From Sphaerosporella brunnea (Eukaryota > Ascomycota > Pezizomycetes > Pezizales > Pyronemataceae): a stretch of DNA of 22,577 bases. Position 1 is the first letter of the stretch. Every line of letters begins with the position of its first letter. Below are positions 9,035-17,719 of the stretch, in pieces. The stretch covers positions 1 through 22,577 of the forward strand of contig VXIS01000517.1 in NCBI GenBank assembly GCA_008704415.1, given 5' to 3'. The notes under the pieces are model-generated. The model was given only the letters and a program-made list of their open reading frames with translations, was not told the DNA's origin and did not search any database. Made by a program: the position numbers and the translations under genes.

Positions 9035-9036
9035 TG
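9032..9036 (+). promoter_or_regulatory. TAATG stop-start overlap between LINE ORF1 and ORF2
   Basis: The ORF1 stop TAA (9032-9034) shares its last A with the ORF2 start ATG (9034-9036). UAAUG stop-start coupling lets terminating ribosomes restart and is described for the two-ORF non-LTR element SART1. Here the arrangement is visible directly, and its use for translation is inferred. In this copy ribosomes could not reach it because of the defects upstream. Confidence 0.65.
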
Positions 9037-12000
9037 CGGTGCATCCAGCACAACGTCAACAGGTATGACCCTGTCCTCCAGGCCTGTTTAGAGATCGCAG
9101 TGGGACAAAAAACGGACATCGTGCTCCTTCAGGAGCCCCCGACCTATCAGATATCACACTCAGCCTTCCGGATCTACGGATCTGGGAGAACTTGGACCGC
9201 TATACGTATTGACTCCAAGACTGATTTCACTATCCGCTCCGACCTAGTCACTTATGCCGGTGATGTCATGGTCATTGATGCCACATTCCCATCGGGGGCA
9301 CAGTGTCGCATTGTCAATGTCTATGATCAGTTCAAATACGACGTCACCAACGGAGCTTTCACCAGCCAACGCCCCAGCCGGCTTGAGGATTGGGCATCAA
9401 TTCTTGGTGGAAACAAAAAATTCATTTTGGCGGGTGACTTCAACACACACAGCCCATGCTGGGACCCCACCTGTCAAACTAATCGCAATAATGCCTGGCT
9501 TGAAGCGCTAATGGATCACTATGAGCTAACAACATGGAATGACCAAACAACCACGTGTGAACGGGGAGCACGGCCAGCCATCCTGGACTTGACCTTGTCC
9601 GCCAACGTTATCATCAACGACTGGAGCGCCGGCCTGCCCGAGCATGAGACTGGCTCCGATCACGCTCTAATATCCTGGTCTTGCCAGGAGGTCAAGTACG
9701 GACAACGGGTATCAACCAGCCAGGAAATCACAGGCTGGGACATCAACGGTATGACAAAAGAGGATCTCGACAACGCCGAAAACACCTGGGAAAACCTAGC
9801 TGCAGGCAGGTCACCAGTTCAACTGGACGTATCAATGGAGGAGCTTGACAGGGAGGCCACCTGGATCTCAGGAACCCTAGCCTCAGTCCTCCACCAACAC
9901 CCCAAACCGCTGCGGGTCTGTGCCCGCTCTAAACGGTGGTGGAATGCAGACATTGACAAGCTAAGACGCGTACTCTATGCTGTCAAGAGATCCTTCCGCA
10001 GACAACAGGGTACCACTCGCCAGGCGGTGAAAAATGCACGGCGAGCCCTGAGGAATGCCATCCGAAGAGCTAAGCGCGAACACTGGTCCTCCTTCCTCCA
10101 GAACGCTGGACCCCAAGACACCTGGAAAGCCCTACGATACGCCAACGGGGCTCTCGCCACAACCGAAGGAGGCCCGCTCACTAGCCAAGACGGTACCACT
10201 GCAACCACCACAAAGGAAAAGAGCGACATGATGGCCAAACAAGCTTTTCCAGCCCCACCCGCGGATGATTGGTCACCTAGTGAGCTTGTGCAGCTCGAAT
10301 GCGACGTTGATGTGACAGCCGAGGAAGTGGAACGAGCCTGCTTTGCGCAAGCCTCTCGGTCAGCAGCTGGGCCGGACAAATTAGGTCCGCCAGCGGTCAG
10401 ATTGGTATGGAAATGGTACACCACGGGGTTCACAGCACTTGTGCGTGCGTGTGTTTGGCAAGGATACCAGCCCAGACCATGGCGACAGGCCACCGGAGTC
10501 GTCATACCAAAACTGGGAAAGGACGACTACTCCAAAGCCAGGTCACACCGTGTCATCTCGCTTCTATGCTGTCTTGGTAAAGTCATTGAGCGAGTTGTCA
10601 CTGGCAGGCTAACGCAAGCTGCTGAGGCTGGTTGCTGGCTGCACGAAGGCCAGTTTGGCAGCAGGCATGGAAGAGCAGCTATTGACGCAGTGGCAATCCT
10701 GATGGACCAAGCACAGGTAGCATGGCGGGACAACCGCATCGCTGGTGCCCTACTGATGGACGTCATGGGGGCTTTTGATCATGTGTCAAAGGCGATCCTT
10801 ATCCGCAGACTTAAGCAACTGGACGCCCCACACAGTCTGATCCGCTGGACAGCATCCTTCATGGAGGACAGACGGGTTCAGATGAAGGTGGAAGGGCAGC
10901 TCAGCGAACCCACAGCAATCAGAACAGGTTTTCCACAGGGATCCCCAATTTCACCTATCCTGTTCGCTATCTACTTGTCTGGTCTCTTTCCTAAGGTGGA
11001 GAATGAAGTAAAAGGAGCCTTTACCCTTTTCTACGCCGACGACATAGCGTTGGTAGCAACAGGGGACACAGCGGCCAGCGTCACCGACACACTCAGCCGC
11101 TGTGCAGCGGCAAGCCTGCGATGGGCCAACGCCAACGCTGTGGCATTTGACATTGGAAAAATGGAGGCTATCTTGCTGACTAGAAAACGGAAACTCCCGG
11201 AATTGAAGGTTTCAGTCGCCGGCTCGCCAGTACCATACAATAAACAAGCGACAAGGTGGCTTGGAGTCTTCTTAGATTCCAAGCTGACACTTTTACACCA
11301 CCATAACGTCCGAATGGGAAAGGCCAGCGCAGCTAAGGCTAGAATCAGGTCCCTATCTGGGAAGCTTGGCCTATGCTCTGAGAACGTCAGGCGGATCCAC
11401 ATTGCAGCTGTCCAGGCAGTCGCTCTATACGGAGTAGAACTGTGGTTTGAAGAGGACCAACAAGGGTTGAAAGGATGGATGTTCGACCTCCAAAAGCTTT
11501 TCAATCGACAAGCCAGAACGGTTCTGGGTGCACTTCCCCCCTCGGCAATGGGGTCGCATACCTGTGAGGCAGGGTTCACGGATGCAGAAACTATTCTAAG
11601 ACACAGACGCAGAAGATTTGCAAATCGTCTGGCCGCAACACCAGCTGCCAATCCAGCGGGAGACAGCCTCCGGAACGCCGCAGCCAAGCTGGACCACCAT
11701 CGGCCGGACAGGATAGTCAAATCAGCGCGCGCCGCACTCCGCTTCATTTCCGAAAACGTCTTTAGCGACTGTCCGTCCCCACCGAAACCAACAACCCTCA
11801 TGAGTAGGCTTGCCAACACGGTCCCTGGTCACCTGAAATCCCTTAAGCCAACCCGGGTAACCCTACACAGTCCTATTGGCTGGGTCATCATTGAGGAAAA
11901 TGAAGAAATGGTAACTCTGTTGGCCACCTCCCGCGAACGCCCTACCAACAACCACATCGCCGTCTTCACAGACAGATCACGTCTGGAGGACGGTCACTGT

Positions 12001-12900
12001 GGCTACGGAGCTGTCACTCGCACAGACAGTACAACAGGAAGATGGAGCTGCACCAGTGGCTACATAGGCGACAACAAGGAAGCCTACAATGTGGAACTTT
12101 TTGGCATCGCAGCAGGGCTTGAAATGGCGGCACGCAGCACCTAGGCCCGGGCGAGACTCCACGACGAACCCCCTACCGGTGAGACTGGGACTGTGTGTGT
12201 CTTTACAGATGCTCAGGCTGCCCTGAAGCGCCTACGACACAGTGACCCGGGTGCGGGCCAGTGGTTGTTGCCGCGTATCCACTGCGCTGAAGCCGAGTTG
12301 CAACAGCGTGGATGAAGCACAGAATACCGATGGGTCCCAGGGCACAAAGACGTCCCGGGCAATGAGATGGCCGACCAGGTTGCTAAGGCAGCCGCTAGGA
12401 ACCGTACAAACCCACGACCTGAGGCTGAGGTAACCTCCTTGGCACACATCGGATGACTTGTCACCAACGCCAAGACGCATGACCGCAACGCATGGCTAAG
12501 CCGACAGCTGAAAGCTAAATCCTACTACAAGCGCAAGATGAAGTGGGACAGTACTGTGGCAAAGGCTCCGAAGGGGCTGGCGTCTCGCTACTACCAGCTC
12601 CGACTCAATAAGGCACCTACAGCCCCATACCTCCGGTGGACGGGACGACAGGCAGACGACAAGTCTTGGTGGTGTGGCAAAGGCGCTGCCCAAACCTGCA
12701 GCCACCTCTTTAAGTTTTGCAGGCGATGGAAGGCTGAGCAGATGGTATTGTGGAAGGCGGTCAAGGACGCAACCAAGGAAGGCGGCGGGATGAAGCGCTG
12801 GCCCTCCACCTCGGTGGTTGCGCTATTAGCGGATGACAGGTGCACAGAGGCGGTGTTGGATTTCCTTCGTACCACAAAGATTCGCTGCTGGCCCAGTTAG
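9034..12900 (+). pseudogene. LINE ORF2: APE endonuclease, reverse transcriptase, RNase H; three stops
   Basis: One frame runs 1288 codons from 9034 to the stop at 12898-12900. Residues 1-215 are an APE-type endonuclease (QHNVN, E34 in LLQEPP, GDFNTHSPCW with D135/N137/H139, SDH at 208-210) that nicks target DNA. Reverse transcriptase motifs follow: DVMGAFDHV (D576), GFPQGSPISPILF and FYADD (D669, D670). RNase H has FTDRS (D980, usually FTDGS), E1021 in YNVELFGI, D1059 in VFTDA, and WVPGH...GNEMAD (D1114). The C-terminus has CSHLFKFCRRWKAEQMVLW, a Cys/His block typical of Tad1-type elements. Stops at 12142-12144 (TAG), 12313-12315 (TGA) and 12454-12456 (TGA) fall in and after RNase H. Endonuclease and RT would still be made as a 1036-residue product. 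Confidence 0.9.
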
Positions 12901-13115
12901 GGTAACATGTAACGACCTTTTTCCATGTAACGACCTTTCATTGCTCTCTTTTCCTTGGTGCGCTTCTCTACCTGATACGATTTCTTTTGTTCCTTCCTTA
13001 GAAAGGCTGCAGGCCTCGGCAGCGGGTCTTTATGGCCCGGGGGGTAGCATAGTCCTTTCTTTCTTCACATGTCATGGCCGCACGCGGCCGGATACAACAT
13101 GATTAAAACAAAAAA
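12901..13115 (+). other. LINE 3' region with a short direct repeat and A-rich tail
   Basis: ATGTAACGACCTTT occurs twice in tandem, 12907-12920 and 12925-12938. A GC-rich hairpin-prone stretch (GGCCGCACGCGGCC) lies near 13076-13089, and the element ends in AAAACAAAAAA. Such 3' sequences are what the element's reverse transcriptase recognises. That function is inferred by analogy. Confidence 0.6.
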
Positions 13116-13128
13116 TCAATGGCAGGAA
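13116..13128 (+). repeat. LINE target-site duplication, right copy
   Basis: TCAATGGCAGGAA matches 6822-6834 exactly and directly follows the A-rich tail of the LINE. Confidence 0.85.
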
Positions 13129-13366
13129 ACCTAAGGGGTTGAGGGCCTGGATACTGCCGCGTCGTATTCAACTTATTGCTTAACATACCAGTTATCCATC
13201 CGAACAGTCCGATCTTGGGTACACCGTCAGCTGCATGCCAGGTGCTGCTCTCAATCGGCTTCGCTCCTACCGCGAGCTCAACCTCCCAGATGCCGCCGCT
13301 CTTGTCCCTGCCGTTGAAATTCACCGTCATCACACTGCCTCGTACCTCATCACCGTGAAGCATGAA
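13116..13366 (-). pseudogene. Minus-strand exon-like open frame interrupted by the LINE
   Basis: From ATG 13363-13361 the frame reads MLHGDEVRGSVMTVNFNGRD, then GIWEVELAVGAKPIESSTWH and GVPKIGLFGWITG. It looks more like real coding sequence than nearby ORFs: charged and glycine turns alternate with beta-type segments. Just upstream on this strand is CTAG, with TTAAT about 25 nt before it, so the start may be an exon edge. An internal GTATGT (13188-13183) could be a donor. Read without splicing, the frame passes PLRFPAI and, once the LINE is removed, continues into 6821-6749 with a P-loop-like GVGKST, giving 106 residues. RFPAIESRGVGKST loosely resembles RFTPIVQSSGMGKSR in the P-loop gene at 17720, which may be coincidence. 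Family unknown. Confidence 0.35.
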
Positions 13367-14421
13367 CTAGACCGGCAATCAGAAATTTAAGAATTAACAG
13401 ATGGGACGACAGCTTGATATGATCATGTAAGCCAGGTCGAAGGAAGGTGTGGTGCCCCCTGCAAATCCGTAGACGAAAAATAATTATGCGCCCACTCATC
13501 GGCAATAGTGAATGCCGTCAAGCTGTACCGACGCTGGACTATGGGACATGAGGACAGTGCACAAGCACAAGCGCAGGATGCTGGATGAAGGGGAGTGGGA
13601 TGTAAAAACGGTACCAGATGGGGATGCGTCCACTTGTTTTCCAGACATGGGTAGCCTGACAGTGACGCCACCATCATCAGCTTGCGGCTAAGAAACAGAT
13701 GGAAGAATGGGAATTGATTGACGGACATACATTGAACCTGGGAGTATAAGGTCGCATGACTGTTGCGCCTCGCTATTCGCAACCGGTCATCGTCATTGAG
13801 ACTCCGTTCGACTTCGCTGGCAAATCCTGAGTAATTAATCATGACGCTATTATAAACCTTATTTTTGATTCATACCCGTTCTGTCTCGCCTCTATGCAGC
13901 GTCCCTACCAGCCACGAAGCACTTATCATCCCACCCACCCCTATTACTCCCGTTCCAATTCCACCATCTCGACGTTGTTCGAGATAAAGATGGAAGGACG
14001 GGAGAGCCGGGCAGTTATACAGCGATGGTTTTCCTTCGGGAGGACGGGCCGGTTATTGTTATTTGCGACGATTGCATATCATTGGCGACGGCACGGTTTT
14101 TTTTTTTTGGGTTTGATCATAGTGCATTTATTCCATCAGGCGGATCTGGCATAAGTACATTGTCGCACAAACAAATCGGGCGTTCAAAACTGCGCACGCT
14201 GAGGGATAGATGGTGTCCGCCGGTCCCTATTATACACAAGAATCAGCCCTCAGACGACCTTTTCATACCACGTCCAGCTGAAGCCATCGACTTGGGATCA
14301 CTGCCTGGGTTGGTTTATTAGCGATGATCCTGGAGTTCACAAATGTGGGCGCACTATTTGGTACGGCAGGTACGCTACTAACGTGGAGGCTGGTCGTCAT
14401 ATATGGAGGATTACGAGGCTT
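13367..14421. other. No gene recognised (about 1 kb)
   Basis: A minus-strand ORF at 13423-13842 and plus-strand ORFs at 13894-14154 and 14025-14321 are present, but none has a motif I can name. Upstream exons of the minus-strand frame at 13116-13366 might lie here, but I could not fix splice sites. A T11 run occurs near 14098-14108. Confidence 0.4.
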
Positions 14422-14429
14422 GTTTTCAG
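14422..14429 (+). repeat. 8-bp target-site duplication, left (family A MITE)
   Basis: GTTTTCAG is repeated exactly at 14878-14885, flanking the element at 14430-14877. Eight bp is the duplication length made by hAT transposases. Confidence 0.85.
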
Positions 14430-14877
14430 CAGTGTTCTCAACAGCCAGCCCGCCCGGCCGGCTGCGTTGGGCGGATGTGGGCTGATCAAAAAGCCCGGCT
14501 GGCTGTTTGGGCTGATCAAAAAGCCCGGCGGGCTGTTTGGGCTGCAGCCCACCATGACGACAAATACAACCACCATGATATAAACTACTGCTATGAAATG
14601 AAACGTACATAAAGATGTTCGCCGTGGAAAATGATGACTATGAGGGAATCACTGGATAGGAGTTTACTATAGCATTACAGATCCTGATAAGTTTATTGGC
14701 GCTGATTGAACCCCGCCAACTCACAGTGGCTGGTCTTCACCGGAGATCATTCGCAGCCGGGATGGCCCGACAAGTGGGCTGGGCTGTTTGGGCTGATGCA
14801 AAAAGCCCGCCGGGCTGGCTGCTTAAAGCAGCCAGCCCAGCCCGCCCGGCTGTTTGGGCTGGCTACTGAGAACACTG
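14430..14877. mobile_element. hAT-type MITE, family A, complete (copy 2, 448 bp)
   Basis: The terminal inverted repeats are CAGTGTTCTCAACAGCC at the left and GGCTACTGAGAACACTG at the right. The 8-bp duplication GTTTTCAG sits directly outside both ends. Together these identify a hAT-superfamily non-autonomous element. Both ends are packed with AGCCCG, GGGCT and GCCCGGC motifs that pair with one another. The centre (about 14555-14740) is unique sequence without coding potential. ORFs overlapping it on either strand are repeat by-products. A hAT transposase remnant lies about 10 kb to the left but has different outer bases, so it is not shown to be the partner. Confidence 0.85.
14479..14538 (+). 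repeat. Two tandem 30-bp units inside the family A MITE
   Basis: A unit beginning GGGCTGATCAAAAAGCCCGG is repeated with a 30-bp period at 14479 and 14509, and a third partial unit starts at 14539. Each unit folds as GGGCT/AGCCC around an A-rich loop. Subterminal repeats of this kind are often transposase binding sites. That is inference here. Confidence 0.8.
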
Positions 14878-14885
14878 GTTTTCAG
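14878..14885 (+). repeat. 8-bp target-site duplication, right (family A MITE)
   Basis: GTTTTCAG is identical to 14422-14429 and immediately follows the right terminus GAGAACACTG. Confidence 0.85.
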
Positions 14886-15192
14886 GTACTGCCGCAGCAG
14901 CTGTAACGGTGGATTGTGCTGACTATTGACCGCGAACTCGGGGATGATATAATTTGCTGCAGCGCGTACAGGACGATGTGCCTGCAAGAAACATATAATT
15001 CCTCAGCTGTGCATCGTTGGTTTTTGATGATGAGTATACGACGTTGTAGCTGCAGATCGGAGTGCAGGTGCTAGCTCGGTGTTGACAGTGAGCTATGTAT
15101 AATCCTCTGTTGCACGGATTGTCATCGCGTTTGGGTTCGACTTCCTTCAGTCCGATGTTAATAATAATAGGCTCAGTGTGCGGCAACGCAAA
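14886..15192. other. No gene recognised
   Basis: Mixed-composition spacer of about 300 bp between two MITEs of different families. The minus-strand ORF that covers it (14923-15366) runs into the next MITE and is not supported as a gene. Confidence 0.5.
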
Positions 15193-15656
15193 CAGGTCGG
15201 TCAATAGTCCGGCCGGCCGCCAGGTCAAACGGGGCCCCATGGAGTGGGTCAGGTCGGGCCGGTGATGTGGCAAGCCCGTCAGGTTCGGGCCCGCATAAGA
15301 AAAACCTGGATATCTGATAGGTGCCGGCCGGTGCCCGGTATCCTGAATTAAGGTCGGGTCGGTCATTGTGCCGAACGCGGGGCCACTAAAAGCGCTAATC
15401 GTTCGGTGCTCGTTCCGCCGCAGCTAAACCGTCGATCGCAATCAAAAGACTGGCAACAGCGGGCGGCGGAGATGGAGGGACATCTGGAGGTCCTTCAGGT
15501 TGTTGAATCTGTATCTTGCGTTCATGTTTCTTTCCTTGACGTACGTCTCCGTCCAAAAAGCCTGGTCCAAACGGGCCGGGATTTCAAAGACCTGTCTCAA
15601 TCAGTCTGGTTCAGGCCGCGCTCAAAGCCGGACTGGCCTGACCTTTGACAGCCCTG
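15193..15656. mobile_element. hAT-like MITE, family B, copy 1 (464 bp)
   Basis: The sequence from CAGGTCGGTCAATAGTCCGG to TTTGACAGCCCTG matches 21153-21805 closely over its full length apart from two internal gaps. The ends are imperfect inverted repeats: the right end reversed gives CAGGGCTGTCAAAGGTCAGG. This copy lacks about 105 bp and about 80 bp that the second copy retains. The bases outside are AACGCAAA (left) and GGCGCAGG (right): 4 of 8 identical and all four differences are G/A, so a decayed duplication is possible. Conserved minus-strand reading frames in both copies (for example MTDPTLIQ...HRPAPIRYPGFSY) may be only nucleotide conservation. Confidence 0.7.
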
Positions 15657-16811
15657 GGCGCAGGGCCAACTTTGAGCTTCATATTCAACGGCCACGGTGA
15701 TTGCTGCGGCTCAGGCCAGAAAAGTCTGATTGTCAGCCGCAAAACTGAATATATTTCCGTGCCTGTGCGAGCCGGAATTGACATTCTACAAGTTTAATCT
15801 GCCCACGATGGTGTTTAAAGAACTTTACGCGGAAGAGTAGTGGTTCTTTACCGCTGAAGCTGTTTGGACACCAAAAACAATCAACCCAACCTCGCAACCT
15901 TCAGATTGAGCTAATGATTATCCGTCGCGTGTTTCCCTGGGAGTGTCAGTATATCTGCCGCGAACTGCTCATCGTGCGGTATCAGTGTTTTTGCCCAACT
16001 AGCAACTATCGCGTCTGCAAACCCCAAACCAACAAAAGCCCATTGAAACCAAATACAAAGTGAGCGTTGGCGCGCACAAGCAAAGCACAACTTTCCAATC
16101 TCCATCCTCCGTCGCCATTCCTTGTTCCTCCACTCGATCCCTATACTCCTCCTGTGTCTTGCCCAGGTGCGGCCGCGACGCTGCTGACAGCTCTTCCCTC
16201 TCTGCGAAGAGATACTGACACATGGACCGCGTGGGTGGGAGCCAACGAGCACCGTGGTGGGTGGCCGGCTGTCGGCGACCGGTTGGCTGCGCTCGCCCCG
16301 GCCCAGGAACATAAGGGTCCGGCCACGCCGCTACCTTCTGTTCCTCACCACACCCCACACGGTTCTCATTCGCTCCCACTCACCTGCTCCATGTTTCAGT
16401 AGCTCTTTGCAGACTGGAAGGAGCTTTCTCTGTTGGTAGCCTCTGGCGCACCGTGACGTATGTATGTTTTCCACCAGAATATCCAGCTGTATTGTGGTGT
16501 CTCCTATTCTTACAATGGTCCACCGTCTGGTGATTTTCTACCTGAGCTCGTCTCACATCTCCATTGCGGGGCACCTAGCGCGCTCTATGGGTTGTCTGTC
16601 TCGTGCAAACGGCAGATGAAACCTGCCTGACAGCTTGTTTTCCACAGCTTCTTGTCGACGAGATCATTTTCTGTGTGTAGTATCGTGGGTAGAAAATATC
16701 AATCGTTGCGAGACATTTGGTTTTCCGTGATATTTGAGTTCTTGTGGTAATATCCTCTGTAATCTTTGTTGGGGCTTGCATCGGCGTACGTGTTTCTTCT
16801 CGGAGTATGAT
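15657..16811. other. No gene recognised (about 1.15 kb)
   Basis: Overlapping ORFs on both strands around 15911-16400 reach 133 codons. The minus-strand end (ADAIVASWAKTLIPHDEQFA) looks protein-like, but the same DNA is open in several frames and no family motif is seen. No splice or promoter signals could be assigned with confidence. Confidence 0.4.
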
Positions 16812-17132
16812 CAGTGTTCTCAATAGCCGGCCCAAGAAGCCCAGGCTGTCAGCCCAGGTGCCAAAATGGGCCGGCTGGGCTCGCTGTTTGATCAGCCCGG
16901 CTACGAAGCCTGGGCTGGATGGCTGTGGGCTGCGTCCGTATATGTAAAAGTCGCGAATGAGTACAGAGTGATAACCAGTGCAGCAATAACGATGCACATT
17001 CTTCACACCCGAGCACCAGCTCATCCAGTCCACAGCCGGCAGGGCTGCGAGTTGAGGAGCGGTGCTGGCTTTTTGATTACCCTAACACAGCCCAACGCAG
17101 CAAGTCCGGCAGGCTGCCTATTGAGAACTCTC
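16812..17132. mobile_element. hAT-type MITE, family A, copy 3 (321 bp)
   Basis: The left terminus CAGTGTTCTCAATAGCC matches copy 2. The right end CTATTGAGAACTCTC is its inverted counterpart with two changed outer bases. The interior has the same GGGCTG, AGCCCG and GCCGGC motifs near both ends and a unique centre. The bases outside (AGTATGAT and ATTGGAAA) do not form a clear 8-bp duplication, so the copy is older than copy 2 or its end has eroded. It carries no coding capacity. Confidence 0.7.
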
Positions 17133-17375
17133 ATTGGAAATATCCTCCCCTACCGAAACGTCTTTGGCACCCAATACGTTGAGCAGTAGAGGTTTCGCAC
17201 ATTTCCCTGACAAGTGTTTCAGCCCCACCTTTCGACAGCTCACACCTATTCTGTGGACATACGTTTGTTCGAAATCTGCTGCTTTAATACTTTTATCACG
17301 TTTCCACGCCAATCGGGTAGCTCTTTCCGTATTTGCCCGTTTCCTAAGGCGGTCTTCGCTTCCAATATCCCGCCG
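17133..17375. other. No gene recognised
   Basis: Short spacer between the MITE and the first interstitial telomere block. ORFs crossing it on both strands run on into the telomere-like repeats and are not supported. Confidence 0.5.
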
Positions 17376-17403
17376 CTTAGGGTTAGGGTTAGTAACCCTA
17401 ACC
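17376..17403. repeat. Interstitial telomere block 1, head-to-head
   Basis: TTAGGGTTAGGGTTAG (17377-17392) is followed at once by TAACCCTAACC (17393-17403). The outward-pointing G-strand array meets an inverted one, the order expected at a telomere-to-telomere junction rather than at a simple short insertion. Confidence 0.8.
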
Positions 17404-17531
17404 ACCGCCGCCACGCCTGCCGACAACGAAATTAATGATTATGTTCGTGCATATGTTCTTGGCTGGTATCTTGAGCGAGCGGCGGGCTAAAGTCAGTGTC
17501 AACCTATATATATCTCCATCGGCAAGCGCAA
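17404..17531. other. 128-bp spacer between the two interstitial telomere blocks
   Basis: Unique sequence without motif. It is open in frame with the downstream P-loop gene, but translation from here would cross telomere repeats, so I do not include it in that gene. Confidence 0.5.
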
Positions 17532-17556
17532 GGTTAGGCGTAACCCTAACCCTAAG
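17532..17556. repeat. Interstitial telomere block 2, head-to-head, inverted copy of block 1
   Basis: GGTTAGG (17532-17538) is followed by CG and TAACCCTAACCCTAAG (17541-17556). Its reverse complement aligns with block 1 over nearly the whole length: long arm, short junction, short arm. The two blocks therefore form an inverted pair around a 128-bp spacer. Confidence 0.8.
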
Positions 17557-17719
17557 ACGACAACTCTACAACCCTAGGCCATCCCCGCCCGTCGAACCCC
17601 GCTACCGTTCCTCTCAACCACCGCAACCCCTTCCACCATCCACCTCACACCTCTTTTCCGTTACCCCGCAACCCCCCCACGCGGCAATTCCATCCTCCTA
17701 CCAACCTTTCTGTACCCGG

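Larger units (their letters stand above)
6835..13115 (+). mobile_element. Full-length Tad1-like LINE retrotransposon
   Basis: The element is 6281 bp. It has a 144-bp 5' leader, ORF1 (Gag-like with CCHC knuckles), ORF2 (endonuclease, reverse transcriptase, RNase H), a 215-bp 3' region and an A-rich end AAAACAAAAAA (13105-13115). Exact 13-bp duplications flank it. Two ORFs, an APE-type endonuclease, RNase H and the C-terminal HLF..C..W block are features of the fungal Tad1 clade. The copy is complete in structure but dead: two stops and a frameshift in ORF1 and three stops near the end of ORF2. The clean duplication and near-intact frames suggest fairly recent insertion. Clade assignment is from architecture, not from a tree. 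Confidence 0.9.

Noticed and set aside
10527..11819. Long minus-strand ORFs opposite LINE ORF2
   Set aside because: Antisense shadows of a well-supported reverse transcriptase frame.
12907..12938. TGTAACGACC as the start of an LTR
   Set aside because: It occurs twice within the LINE 3' region, inside the target-site duplications.
14923..15366. 147-codon minus-strand ORF as a gene
   Set aside because: Its conserved half is the family B MITE and its other half is unrelated spacer.
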